21,335 bases of DNA from an uncultured Fusicatenibacter sp. (GTDB taxonomy: Bacteria; Bacillota; Clostridia; Lachnospirales; Lachnospiraceae). A model generated the notes under the pieces. That model saw only the letters and a list, made by a program, of their open reading frames with translations. It was not told where the DNA came from and did not search any database. Positions within the stretch are counted from its first letter, which is position 1; each line of letters starts with the position of its first letter. The DNA is taken from contig CABUPZ010000041.1 in assembly GCA_902493585.1 (NCBI GenBank), positions 1-21,335 of the forward strand, read 5' to 3'. Made by a program: the position numbers and the translations under genes. Shown piece after piece: positions 6,757 through 15,041 of the stretch.

Positions 6757-8388
6757 ATGATAAGAAAAGAAAGAGAAATAAAAGTGATTTACGTCCTGGT
6801 TCTTGCTATCTTTGCCGTATTTCTTGCCATTCCCATTGTAAGACTCCTGCTGGAGTCTTTCCTTGGAGAGGCAGGAGCAGGAATCAGCAATTATGTGGAA
6901 GTTCTTACAGGACAAGGCTTTCTTCAGGCTCTGGGAAACAGTGTGGCTGTGTCGATTTCCAGCGCTTTGATTTCCACAGTACTTGCTTTTTTTCTGGCTT
7001 ACAGTATACAGTATACAAATTTGCCGGGGAAATTTAAGACGGTGATCCGCACACTGGCGGTGCTTCCCATGCTTCTGCCTACGATCACCTATGGTTTTGC
7101 CATCATTTATTCTTTTGGAAAGCAGGGATTGCTCACCCGGCTTTTCGGCAGACAGTTATTTGATATCTATGGATTCAACGGGCTGCTTTTCGGATATGTG
7201 ATTTATACGCTTCCCATATCCTTTATGCTGATCCTGAATACCATGGGATTTATCGACAAGAAGTTTATGATCGTGTCCAGAGTTATGGGAGATAAGCCGA
7301 TCCAGACGTTCTGGCAGACAATCATCCGTCCCCCGCTGGGAACACTGGCAGCGTCTATGGTACAGTGCTTCTTCCTTTGCTTTACAGATTACGGTATTCC
7401 GGCTTCTGTAGGCGGAGAATACGAAGTGGTGGCTACGGTTCTCTATAACGAGATGCTCGGAAGTATTCCGAATTTCAACCGTGGAGCAGTCGTTGCGATG
7501 ATGATGCTGATCCCGTCGGTTGTCAGCATTGCGCTTCTGAAATATCTGGAGCGGTACAATGTGAGATACACGAAGATTTCTCAGATTGAGCTGAAGAAGA
7601 ATCGTCTGAGAGATGGAATCTGCGGCGTGGGTTCTGCCGTGATCATCCTTTGCATCCTGTCGGTTTTTGCTGTGATCTTTGTGGTGCCGCTGGTACAGGA
7701 ATGGCCCTATCAGATCAGCTTTACCCTGGAACACTTCCAGGCGGTGTTCAATGACCAGAGCCTCTTCGGTGTGTATCAGAATTCCATTTTTGTGGCTTTC
7801 TGCACCGCGCTTCTGGGACTTCTGGTCACCTACGGAGCTGCGCTGGCGACAGCCAGAAGCGGACTGAACGGCAGGCTGAAAGGTGTGATAGACGCCATCG
7901 CCCTGGTGACGAATACGATTCCCGGTATGGTGATTGGTATTGCATTTATGTTCATCTTTTCAGGAACCGCGCTTCAGAATACGTTCTTTCTGATCATCCT
8001 GTGTAATGTGGTGCACTTTTTCTCCACCCCATACCTGATGATGCGGAATTCTCTGTCTAAGCTGAACAGCTCCTGGGAGACCACTGCGTCTTTGATGGGA
8101 GACACATGGATCAAAACGATTGTCCGGATCGTTACGCCAAATATGACGTCCACGATTTTGGAGGTATTCAGTTATTACTTTGTAAACGCCATGGTGACCG
8201 TCAGCGCCGTAATCTTTATCGCCGGTGCAAGGACGATGGTCATCACGACCAAGATCAAAGAACTGCAGTATTATACCAAATTTAACGAGGTGTTTGTACT
8301 GTCCCTGCTTATCCTGGGAACGAATCTGATCGTCAAGGGAATTCTGGGATTTGTCATAAAAAGAAAAGAAGGAAAAAAGGAGAAATAA
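6757..8388 (+). CDS. fused two-domain ABC permease, 2-aminoethylphosphonate type
   Basis: This is a 543-residue inner-membrane permease with about 12 hydrophobic segments in two homologous halves. Each half has an EAA-type loop that contacts the ATPase: SRVMGDKPIQ...IIRPP (about 174-193) and SLMGDTWIKTIVRIVTPN (about 445-462). Two fused BPD_transp_1 domains are the known layout in FbpB-like importers and in AEP importers of the AepW type; in PhnUV systems the halves are separate genes. I chose ATG 6757, four bases after the ATPase stop, with AGGCGG (6742-6747) as a reasonable ribosome site. A GTG at 6736 would add seven residues and overlap the ATPase gene. The lipoprotein gene starts four bases after the stop, so this is a tightly coupled operon. 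Confidence 0.9.
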   Translation: MIRKEREIKVIYVLVLAIFAVFLAIPIVRLLLESFLGEAGAGISNYVEVLTGQGFLQALGNSVAVSISSALISTVLAFFLAYSIQYTNLPGKFKTVIRTLAVLPMLLPTITYGFAIIYSFGKQGLLTRLFGRQLFDIYGFNGLLFGYVIYTLPISFMLILNTMGFIDKKFMIVSRVMGDKPIQTFWQTIIRPPLGTLAASMVQCFFLCFTDYGIPASVGGEYEVVATVLYNEMLGSIPNFNRGAVVAMMMLIPSVVSIALLKYLERYNVRYTKISQIELKKNRLRDGICGVGSAVIILCILSVFAVIFVVPLVQEWPYQISFTLEHFQAVFNDQSLFGVYQNSIFVAFCTALLGLLVTYGAALATARSGLNGRLKGVIDAIALVTNTIPGMVIGIAFMFIFSGTALQNTFFLIILCNVVHFFSTPYLMMRNSLSKLNSSWETTASLMGDTWIKTIVRIVTPNMTSTILEVFSYYFVNAMVTVSAVIFIAGARTMVITTKIKELQYYTKFNEVFVLSLLILGTNLIVKGILGFVIKRKEGKKEK

Positions 8389-8391
8389 AAC

Positions 8392-9399
8392 ATGAAAGCA
8401 AAAAAAGTATCCATGATTCTTATGGCGGCAGCAATTCTGGCGGGAAGTCTTTCCCTGACCGGCTGCGGTGGAAACAGCGGTTCCGGATCTTCCGGCGACG
8501 AGGTGATCATTTATTCCAACGCCGACGATGAGGCGGTGGAAGCCATGAAAAAAACACTGGATGAAAACGGATATGAAGGAAAATATATTTTCCAGACGTT
8601 TGGTACCTCTGAATTGGGAGGCAAGGTGATGGCAGAGGGAACCGACATCGAAGCGGATATGCTGACTCTGAGCACGTTCTATATTGACGCGGCGCAGGAA
8701 GACCAGAAGATGTTCCAGCCTCTGGAGTTTGATTACACGCTGCTTAACAGCGCAGATCAGAAAGACTACTGTGCGCCGATCACCTCCCAGGAGGGTACGA
8801 TCATCGTAAACACAGAGGTGATGAAAGAGAATGGGCTGACAATGCCGACTTCCTTAAAAGATCTGACCAATCCGGAATATAAAGATCTGGTATCTGTGAC
8901 GGACATCAAGAGTTCCTCAACGGCATGGCTGCTGGTGCAGGCACTTGTAAGCGAATATGGAGAGGACGGTGCGAAGGAAGTTTTGACCGGTATCTATGAT
9001 AACGCAGGTCCTCATATTGAATCTTCCGGTTCCGCTCCTCTGAAAAAAGTCCGTGCAGGAGAAGTGGCTGTAGGATTCGGCCTTCGCCAGCAGGCGGTTG
9101 CGGACAAAGCAGAGGGGCTTCCCGTTGACTTTGTGGATCCGGCAGAAGGAAACTTCTCTCTGACAGAGTCTGTGGCAGTTGTGGATAAAGGGGAAGACAC
9201 CAATCCTCTGGCACAGGAAATGGCAGAATGTATTATCACCAAGGGAAGAGAAGAACTGCAGAAATATTATCCAAATGCCGTTTATGAAGGTGAGACCACC
9301 GATGAGGCAAACAGCTCCGCAAATCCGAAGACTTTCCCGGAACCGCTGACTCTGGATCTTCTGGAGAAGCATCAGGAACTGTCTGAGAGCTGCAAGTAA
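8392..9399 (+). CDS. AEP-type ABC transporter substrate-binding lipoprotein
   Basis: This 335-residue protein has a lipoprotein signal peptide: basic MKAKK, a hydrophobic stretch, and lipobox LTGC ending at Cys25. A Gly/Ser linker follows, then a periplasmic-binding-protein type 2 fold (solute-binding family 1) starting EVIIYSNADDEAVEAM. This opening is typical of the ferric/phosphonate-binding (FbpA/PhnS/AepX-like) group. It would capture AEP outside the membrane and deliver it to the fused permease. GGAG upstream of the ATG and the three-base gap to the permease gene show coupling. A small phosphonate ligand is inferred from phnW and phnX downstream; iron-binding proteins of the group usually show a Tyr pair that I did not clearly place here. 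Confidence 0.9.
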   Translation: MKAKKVSMILMAAAILAGSLSLTGCGGNSGSGSSGDEVIIYSNADDEAVEAMKKTLDENGYEGKYIFQTFGTSELGGKVMAEGTDIEADMLTLSTFYIDAAQEDQKMFQPLEFDYTLLNSADQKDYCAPITSQEGTIIVNTEVMKENGLTMPTSLKDLTNPEYKDLVSVTDIKSSSTAWLLVQALVSEYGEDGAKEVLTGIYDNAGPHIESSGSAPLKKVRAGEVAVGFGLRQQAVADKAEGLPVDFVDPAEGNFSLTESVAVVDKGEDTNPLAQEMAECIITKGREELQKYYPNAVYEGETTDEANSSANPKTFPEPLTLDLLEKHQELSESCK

Positions 9400-9444
9400 T
9401 AAACAGAAATAACAAATACAATAGATAGAAGGGGAAGAACAACA

Positions 9445-10536
9445 ATGCCAAACTATAAACTGCTCACACCGGGTCCTTTGACAACTACGGATACGGTAAA
9501 AAAAGAAATGCTTTTTGATCACTGCACATGGGATGACGATTACAAGCAGATCACCCTTTCCATCAGGGAAAAACTGCTGAAACTTGCTCATGTGAGCGAG
9601 CCGGAATATACCGTAGTCCTTATGCAGGGAAGCGGAACCTTCGGCGTGGAGTCGGTGCTTACCAGTGTGATCGGGGAGAATGACAAACTTCTGATCGCGG
9701 CAAACGGCGCTTACGGAGAGAGAATGGGAGATATCGCGGAACATGCGGGGATTTCTTACCTGATGTATGAAGTGGAGTATCACCAGATCCCATCCGCGGA
9801 GAAAATCGGAGAGATCCTGAAGGAGCATCCGGAAATTACTCATGTTTCCATGGTGCATAGTGAGACGACCTCCGGTATCTTAAATGACATTGCCTCTGTG
9901 GCAAAAGTAGTAAAGGCAGCAGGAAAAACTTTCATTGTAGACGCAATGTCCAGTTTTGGCGGCGTGGATATTCCGGTGGGAGAACTGGAAATCGACTTTA
10001 TCATCAGCAGCGCCAACAAGTGTATCCAGGGCGTTCCGGGATTTTCCTTTATCATCTGCAACAGGGAAAAACTGATGGAGAGCAAAGGGAAGGCGAGAAG
10101 CCTGTCTCTGGATCTCTACGATCAGTGGGAGACCATGAATAAGGACGGAAAGTGGAGATTTACCTCCCCGACTCATGTGGTGCTGGCGTTTGCCCAGGCA
10201 TTGAAGGAAATGGAAGAAGAAGGCGGAATTCCGGCAAGGGCAAAACGTTATGAGGAAAACAACCATTTGCTGATCCAGAAGATGGCTGAGATGGGAATCC
10301 ATCCTTATATCGGCAGCGAGCATCAGGGACCGATCATCACCACCTTCCTGTACCCGGAACACCACAATTTCTCTTTCCAGGAAATGTATCAGTATATTAA
10401 GGACAGAGGATATGCCATCTATCCGGGCAAGGTAACAGACGCAGATACGTTCCGTATCGGAAATATCGGGGAAATCTACAAAGAGGATATCGAAAAGCTT
10501 TGCAGTATCATCAAAGAATTTTTGGAGGAGAGATAA
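9445..10536 (+). CDS. phnW: 2-aminoethylphosphonate--pyruvate transaminase
   Basis: This 363-residue PLP enzyme moves the amino group of AEP to pyruvate, giving phosphonoacetaldehyde and alanine. It is class-V aminotransferase-like. The opening YKLLTPGPLTTTDTVKKEML is characteristic of PhnW, as are FDHCTWDDDY, the cofactor Asp166 in DAMSSFGG, and the Schiff-base Lys192 in SSANKCIQGVPGF. The length is normal for the family. AAGGGGAAG lies upstream of the ATG. It sits 45 bp after the lipoprotein gene and four bp before phnX, whose ribosome site lies inside the end of phnW, so the two enzymes of the pathway are translationally linked. No sign of damage. Confidence 0.97.
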   Translation: MPNYKLLTPGPLTTTDTVKKEMLFDHCTWDDDYKQITLSIREKLLKLAHVSEPEYTVVLMQGSGTFGVESVLTSVIGENDKLLIAANGAYGERMGDIAEHAGISYLMYEVEYHQIPSAEKIGEILKEHPEITHVSMVHSETTSGILNDIASVAKVVKAAGKTFIVDAMSSFGGVDIPVGELEIDFIISSANKCIQGVPGFSFIICNREKLMESKGKARSLSLDLYDQWETMNKDGKWRFTSPTHVVLAFAQALKEMEEEGGIPARAKRYEENNHLLIQKMAEMGIHPYIGSEHQGPIITTFLYPEHHNFSFQEMYQYIKDRGYAIYPGKVTDADTFRIGNIGEIYKEDIEKLCSIIKEFLEER

Positions 10537-10540
10537 AACG

Positions 10541-11305
10541 ATGAAGTTCGATGGAATTATTTTTGACTGGGCGGGAACAACCGTGGATTATGGATGCTTT
10601 GCTCCGGTGAAAGCATTTATTGAGGCTTTTGAGCAGTATGGGATCACCCCTACGCTGGAAGAAGTAAGGAAGCCGATGGGCATGCTGAAGATCGATCACG
10701 TAAGAACCATGCTGTCCATGGACCGGATCTCCGGTCTCTGGGAAGAGAAGCAGGGAAGAAAATGGACCGAGGAAGATGTTCAGAAGGTTTATGAGCTCAG
10801 TGAGAGCAGGATTCTGGAAATCGTACATAATTATGCGGAACCGAAGCCTTACGTGGTGGAAACCGTGAACAAACTGAGAGAGATGGGTCTGAAAATCGGT
10901 TCCACGACCGGTTATACCGATGAGATGATGGCGCTTGTGGTGCCAAAAGCCGCGGAGCTTGGATATGCTCCCGACTGCTGGTTCAGCCCGGATTCCACAA
11001 ACAAAAAGGGCAGACCGTATCCTTATATGATCTTCCGGAATATGGAAAAACTGGAACTGAAGGACGTATCCAGAGTCATGAAAGTGGGAGACACCGTTTC
11101 CGACATTCTGGAAGGAAAGAATGCAGGCCTGGTAACCGTAGGAATCCTGGAGGGAAGCTCTGTGATGGGACTGACCCAGGAAGAATACGAGGCACTGTCC
11201 CCGGAAGCACGGGAAGCAGCAGACAAAAAGGCAGAACAGACCTATCTGGAAGCAGGCGCTGACTATGTGGTGAAAGATATCCGGGGAATCCTGGATTTGA
11301 TCTAA
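10541..11305 (+). CDS. phnX: phosphonoacetaldehyde hydrolase (phosphonatase)
   Basis: This 254-residue HAD-superfamily enzyme splits the carbon-phosphorus bond of phosphonoacetaldehyde to acetaldehyde and phosphate. The nucleophile Asp9 is in IFDWAGTTVDYG. The Schiff-base Lys50 is in RKPMGMLKIDHV; both are offset by exactly three from Asp12 and Lys53 of the Bacillus cereus enzyme. STTGYT (121-126), GRPYPYMIF and the acidic pair in VGDTVSDILEG (Asp184, Asp188) complete the set. GGAGGAG at the end of phnW is the ribosome site. With PhnW it forms the full phosphonatase pathway, so AEP can supply both nitrogen and phosphorus. It ends the operon, before a strong bidirectional terminator. Confidence 0.97.
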   Translation: MKFDGIIFDWAGTTVDYGCFAPVKAFIEAFEQYGITPTLEEVRKPMGMLKIDHVRTMLSMDRISGLWEEKQGRKWTEEDVQKVYELSESRILEIVHNYAEPKPYVVETVNKLREMGLKIGSTTGYTDEMMALVVPKAAELGYAPDCWFSPDSTNKKGRPYPYMIFRNMEKLELKDVSRVMKVGDTVSDILEGKNAGLVTVGILEGSSVMGLTQEEYEALSPEAREAADKKAEQTYLEAGADYVVKDIRGILDLI

Positions 11306-11387
11306 GGAGGGGTTGAAATTTATTCCTGCAATCTGTCGCATTCAAAAATTCGTTTTGTATAGGTGGATGGCAAACAAAAAAATGACA

Positions 11388-11426
11388 GGAAAAAGGACGC
11401 ACTGATTTTCAGGGCGTCCTTTTTCC
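11388..11426. terminator. bidirectional terminator shared by phnX and the lrp-type gene
   Basis: GGAAAAAGGACGC (11388-11400) and GCGTCCTTTTTCC (11414-11426) form a perfect 13-bp stem with a 13-nt loop. The A-rich left and T-rich right arms make it work in both directions, which fits the convergent gene pair on either side. Confidence 0.9.
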
Positions 11427-11462
11427 GATGTCTTGCTTCTGATATTTCGCAGCGCAAAGTCC

Positions 11463-11921
11463 TTACAGCCGCAGACCTTTGATGTCCTTGATCCTGGAGA
11501 AGATCATATTACAGGTACACTCCCGCAGTCCGGGCAGTTTGTCTATGGTTTGGTACATTAATTTTTCCATCTCTTCGTTCGACGAAGCGACTGCATGAAC
11601 GTGGAGCTTGCTTTTTCCTGTTACACGGTAAATCTGCGTGACCGTGTCATTTTGCTTCAGGATCGCGGCAGCTTCCATCAGGGTGTCCGGGGATAGTTCA
11701 ATTTCAAAATAGCTGGAAACCGCTCCGCTGATTTTCTGCGGGTTGATGATCGTCGTGTATTCTTCAATAATCCCTTTCTGCTCCAGCGCCTGTACGCGTG
11801 TTCGCACCGCCACCCGTGACAGTCCTATTTTTTCTCCGATATCGGAATAAGAGATCCGGGCATTTTGGATCAGCAGTTCTAAAATTTTCTGGTCTAATTC
11901 ATCCAGACCGTCTAAAAACAT
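11463..11921 (-). CDS. Lrp/AsnC-family transcriptional regulator
   Basis: This 152-residue regulator has an N-terminal AsnC-type winged helix-turn-helix (about residues 6-60; ISYSDIGEKIGLSRVAVRTRV) and a C-terminal RAM/ACT-like ligand domain (about 66-145; YFEIELSPDT, then TGKSKLHVHAV). These proteins form octamers and usually sense amino acids. An AGGAGG site lies just upstream of the ATG. The gene converges on phnX and diverges from a MATE exporter gene, which is the more likely target besides itself. A 12-bp palindrome over its own -10 box suggests autorepression. The effector cannot be read from the sequence. A link to the alanine made by PhnW is possible but is speculation. Confidence 0.95.
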   Translation of the reverse strand: MFLDGLDELDQKILELLIQNARISYSDIGEKIGLSRVAVRTRVQALEQKGIIEEYTTIINPQKISGAVSSYFEIELSPDTLMEAAAILKQNDTVTQIYRVTGKSKLHVHAVASSNEEMEKLMYQTIDKLPGLRECTCNMIFSRIKDIKGLRL

Positions 11922-11967
11922 CTGTCAGAACCTCCTTCCTGGTGTCACCAGTATTTTCCCTATAGCT

Positions 11968-11997
11968 ACTATACAGCTGTATGATACAAAGAGTCAA
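11968..11997 (-). promoter_or_regulatory. promoter and palindromic operator of the lrp-type gene
   Basis: On the minus strand, TTGACT (11997-11992) and TATAGT (11973-11968) are 18 bp apart, each 5/6 to consensus. The perfect palindrome ATACAGCTGTAT (11971-11982) overlaps the -10 box and spacer, the position expected for an autorepressor. Confidence 0.7.
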
Positions 11998-12016
11998 GCA
12001 GAAGGAAGGAACAATA

Positions 12017-12045
12017 TTGACAGTGTGTGGAGGTGAACGTATAAT
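12017..12045 (+). promoter_or_regulatory. perfect consensus sigma-A promoter for the MATE gene
   Basis: TTGACA (12017-12022) and TATAAT (12040-12045) are separated by exactly 17 bp. Both hexamers are 6/6. It lies 50 bp upstream of the MATE start and about 20 bp from the divergent lrp-type promoter. Confidence 0.88.
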
Positions 12046-12095
12046 AGATTACGAATGTTAATATAAAACTTGCTGAACGAAAGTGAGGGGAGAGG

Positions 12096-13478
12096 ATGAA
12101 TACAGATCTGACCCATGGACCTGTCATGAAAACCATGCTGCGCTTTGCGGTTCCCATGATTCTCGGAAATTTGCTGCAGCAGTGCTATAATATTGCCGAT
12201 ACACTGATCGTGGGGCGGTTTCTTGGAGCCGGAGCGCTGGCTGCCGTAGGTTCTGCATTTTCCCTGATGACGTTTCTTACCTCCATTTTGCTGGGTCTGG
12301 CGATGGGAAGCGGAACGGTGTTTTCCATGCGTTTTGGAAAAAAGGATCAAATTGGGCTGAAAGAAGGAATTTTCGCTTCGTTTACGCTGCTTGGGGCTGT
12401 CACGGTTCTTTTAAATATTGTTGTTTTCCTTGGAAGGGATTGGATTATATGGGCGCTTCGTACGCCGGAGGATCTGGTTGTTATGATGCGGGAGTATCTG
12501 AGTGTTATCTTTGCAGGGCTGATCGGTGTTTTTTTGTACAATTTTTTTGCCTCTCTGCTGCGTTCTCTTGGAAATTCCGTGGTGCCGCTTCTGTTTCTGG
12601 CTGTCTCGGCAATTTTAAACATAGTGCTGGACTTATGGTTTATAGCGGGACTGGGCCGAGGGGTGGCGGGAGCAGCGGAAGCTACGGTAATCTCCCAGTA
12701 TGTTTCTGGGATTGGAATTGCTGTTTATACGTGGGTGAAGTTTCCGGAACTTTTAAGATTCAACCGGACGGTCCGCCTCCGGATGAGCCGTGTGAAAGAA
12801 ATCACCAGTTATTCCGCATTGACCTGTCTGCAGCAGTCCATTATGAATCTTGGCATCCTTGCCGTCCAGGGGCTGGTGAACAGTTTCGGCACCACCATCA
12901 TGGCGGCTTTTGCCGCGGCAGTAAAAATTGATGCCTTTGCGTATTTGCCTGTTCAGGACTTTGGCAATGCGTTTTCTATCTTTACTGCTCAGAATTATGG
13001 CGCAAAGCAGACGGAACGGATCAAAAAGGGGATCCGTGTGGCGGTTTTGACTTCCGTGAGTTTCAGTCTGCTGATTTCAGTCTGCGTTTTTATCTTCGCG
13101 GAACCTTTGATGACTTTGTTTATTGACGCGGAAGAGACGGCGGTCATCGCCGAAGGAGTAAGGTATCTTCGGATTGAAGGAGCTTTTTACTTTCTGATCG
13201 GAATTTTGTTTTTACTCTATGGACTGTACCGCGCGCTTGGGAGACCCGGTATGTCTGTGGTACTTACCGTAGTATCCCTTGGCAACCGGGTGGCGTTGGC
13301 TTATGCACTGTCCGCAGTGTCTGCTCTTGGTGTTGTGGGAATCTGGTGGTCTGTGCCTATCGGCTGGTTCCTGGCGGATGCCTTGGGAATTATCTATTAT
13401 TTGGTAAAACGAAAAACCTTATTGATGGAAAGCAGGATGGGAAACGAAGGGGAAAAGGAGTTTTCTGATGCAGGCTGA
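12096..13478 (+). CDS. MATE-family multidrug/toxin efflux transporter
   Basis: This 460-residue inner-membrane protein has about 12 transmembrane segments in two MatE repeats. The opening is typical: MKTMLRFAVPMILGNLLQQ, CYNIADTLIVGRFLGAGALA and AVGSAFSLMTFLTSILLG. The second half repeats the pattern around QDFGNAFSIFTAQNYGAKQ. MATE proteins export cationic or other small molecules in exchange for sodium or protons; the substrate cannot be told from sequence. GGGGAG lies a few bases before the ATG. The perfect consensus promoter suggests strong basal expression unless repressed, and the divergent Lrp-type regulator is the obvious candidate. The C-terminal tail is short and charged. No terminator hairpin is clear downstream. 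Confidence 0.94.
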   Translation: MNTDLTHGPVMKTMLRFAVPMILGNLLQQCYNIADTLIVGRFLGAGALAAVGSAFSLMTFLTSILLGLAMGSGTVFSMRFGKKDQIGLKEGIFASFTLLGAVTVLLNIVVFLGRDWIIWALRTPEDLVVMMREYLSVIFAGLIGVFLYNFFASLLRSLGNSVVPLLFLAVSAILNIVLDLWFIAGLGRGVAGAAEATVISQYVSGIGIAVYTWVKFPELLRFNRTVRLRMSRVKEITSYSALTCLQQSIMNLGILAVQGLVNSFGTTIMAAFAAAVKIDAFAYLPVQDFGNAFSIFTAQNYGAKQTERIKKGIRVAVLTSVSFSLLISVCVFIFAEPLMTLFIDAEETAVIAEGVRYLRIEGAFYFLIGILFLLYGLYRALGRPGMSVVLTVVSLGNRVALAYALSAVSALGVVGIWWSVPIGWFLADALGIIYYLVKRKTLLMESRMGNEGEKEFSDAG

Positions 13479-13524
13479 CGGCTGTTATAAAAAAAAGCTA
13501 TGAAGTACCATAACCAATAAGCAT

Positions 13525-13553
13525 TTGCTATTCTTGCATCCGTGTATTATATT
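13525..13553 (+). promoter_or_regulatory. candidate promoter of the DUF3737 gene
   Basis: TTGCTA (13525-13530) and TATATT (13548-13553) are 17 bp apart, 4/6 and 5/6 to consensus, about 53 bp before the start codon. Confidence 0.5.
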
Positions 13554-13606
13554 AATGTCAGAACAGCAAAAGAAAGGGCAATACCCAATAGAAAGAGGGA
13601 AAAGAT

Positions 13607-14446
13607 ATGAAGGTAGTTGAAAACAAAAGATTTGATGAGGAGCGTGCGCTGTATGGCAGCAGGGATCTTCTGGTAAAGGACTGTGCGTTTGACGGCCCGG
13701 CGGACGGCGAAAGCGCTTTTAAGGAGTGTGCCGATGTCCAGGTGGAGAACTGTTTTTTTAATCTGCGCTATCCATTCTGGCATGATCACGGACTGAAAAT
13801 ACATAATTCCGAGATGACAGAACTCTGCCGGGCGGCACTGTGGTATTCGGATCGGATTGAAATTACGGATACGAAGCTTCATGGGATCAAGGCGCTGCGG
13901 GAATGCGGGAACGTCGCGATGCGGGGCTGTGATATCCTTTCCCCGGAATTTGGCTGGTCAGTGCAGGGCATAGAAATGGAGGACTGTACTGCGGAGAGTG
14001 AGTATTTTATGATGCGCTCCACAGATCTTCATTTCCGGAATGTACGGATGAAAGGTAAATATTCTTTCCAGTATATTGAAAACTCCGTATTTGAAAACTG
14101 TCAGTTTGACACGAAAGATGCTTTCTGGCATGCCCAAAATATTCTCGTGCGGAACAGCACAGTAAAAGGAGAGTATCTGGCGTGGTACTGTGAAAATGTC
14201 ACCTTTGAAAACTGCAGGATCATCGGTACCCAGCCCCTGTGTTACTGTAAGGGTCTGAAGCTGATCAACTGTGAAATGATCGATACAGATCTGGCTTTTG
14301 AGCGGTCCGAGGTGGAAGCTACGGTTACCACACCGGTACTCAGCATTAAAAATCCTCTGTCCGGCAGGATTACCGTTCCGGCGGTGGGTGAGATCATCCG
14401 GGATATTCCTGAGACAAAAGGTGAAATTCTTGTGACAGGACAGTAA
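13607..14446 (+). CDS. DUF3737 family protein, right-handed beta-helix
   Basis: This 279-residue protein matches the DUF3737 family; its function is not established. It has no signal peptide or membrane segment, so it appears cytoplasmic. A striking 19-residue period runs through residues 38-230: a hydrophobic or aromatic residue recurs near 38, 57, 78, 97, 116, 135, 154, 173, 192, 211 and 230, in blocks such as PFWHDHGLKI, AFWHAQNILV, LAWYCENVTF and PLCYCKGLKL. Each block is followed by Asn/Cys-containing turns (FENC, VENC, LINC). That pattern indicates a parallel beta-helix of about ten short rungs, with stacked aromatic and Cys residues. GAGGG before the ATG is the ribosome site. Immediately downstream are remains of a two-component system. 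A sugar-binding or enzyme role is possible but not shown. Confidence 0.85.
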   Translation: MKVVENKRFDEERALYGSRDLLVKDCAFDGPADGESAFKECADVQVENCFFNLRYPFWHDHGLKIHNSEMTELCRAALWYSDRIEITDTKLHGIKALRECGNVAMRGCDILSPEFGWSVQGIEMEDCTAESEYFMMRSTDLHFRNVRMKGKYSFQYIENSVFENCQFDTKDAFWHAQNILVRNSTVKGEYLAWYCENVTFENCRIIGTQPLCYCKGLKLINCEMIDTDLAFERSEVEATVTTPVLSIKNPLSGRITVPAVGEIIRDIPETKGEILVTGQ

Positions 14447-14451
14447 CGGAT

Positions 14452-14608
14452 ATGAGACTATTGCTGGTAGAAGATGAAAAAAGAATGGCGCAGGCACTCT
14501 GTGAAATCTTTCGTCTGGAAAAATATGAGGTGGATCATTACGGGGACGGGTGAACTGGATGACAAGGTCACAGGGCTGGACTGCGGAGCGGACGATTATC
14601 TCACAAAG
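14452..14608 (+). pseudogene. OmpR-type response regulator, two receiver fragments fused by deletion
   Basis: The ATG at 14452 opens a normal OmpR-type receiver (MRLLLVEDEKRMAQALCEIF) that hits a stop at 14551-14553 after 33 codons. In the +1-shifted frame, GELDDKVTGLDCGADDYLTK (about 14548-14608) is the end of a receiver domain. About 50 residues, including the phospho-acceptor Asp, are missing between the two parts, and the join shifts the frame. The whole DNA-binding domain is also absent: after Lys of YLTK the sequence jumps straight into a histidine-kinase N-terminus. This cannot be a working regulator. It starts five bases after the DUF3737 stop. Confidence 0.88.
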
Positions 14609-15040
14609 TCCAGGCGCAAAATAGTTCTTGCCATTTTGTCGGTGTTGGTGCTGCTGGTTTTTGGAACGCTGTGTACCATTTATCTTGCAAGTTATGTTGA
14701 GATGACAAGGGAAAACAGGGCGCTGCTGGAGCAGTATGTGGACAGCTATACGCTTGTGGAGAACATGGGAAGAATTGAGATCGGCGGAGGAAAACCAGTC
14801 GGAGGTTCCGCGCCGCGTCCGATGAATCCGCCGATGCTGGAACTTTCCACGTTTTATTCTGTCGCTCTCTCTGACAGCGGACAGGTGCTGAAAGTAGACA
14901 CTGCCGATGTATCTTCGATCGATGAGGAATCTCTGGTGGAGCTTGCCGCTGAGAGCATGGAACGAGGGGAGACGGACGGTGTTGAACATAACCTGATCTA
15001 CCGGATGGAGGATAAAGGCGGATATGTGCTGGTGCAGGCG
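14609..15040 (+). pseudogene. sensor histidine kinase, N-terminal fragment only
   Basis: The frame reads RRKIVLAILSVLVLLVFGTL as a first membrane helix, then an extracytoplasmic sensor region (YVEMTRENRALLEQYVDSYT to EDKGGYVLVQA) of the kind seen in Lachnospiraceae sensor kinases paired with OmpR regulators. The second membrane helix, HAMP, HisKA and ATPase domains are missing. At about 15038-15045 the sequence passes into an unrelated Gly-rich protein in another frame. Because the receiver tail upstream is in the same frame, an open chimeric frame runs from ATG 14474 to 15166 (230 codons). Its first ~25 codons are out-of-frame receiver sequence and its last ~40 are out-of-frame Gly-rich sequence, so I treat it as debris. 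Confidence 0.85.
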
Positions 15041-15041
15041 G

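Noticed and set aside
11306..11462. Possible small gene or RNA between phnX and the lrp-type gene
   Set aside because: The GGAGG near 11306 is followed by no sustained frame, and the only structure is the shared terminator.
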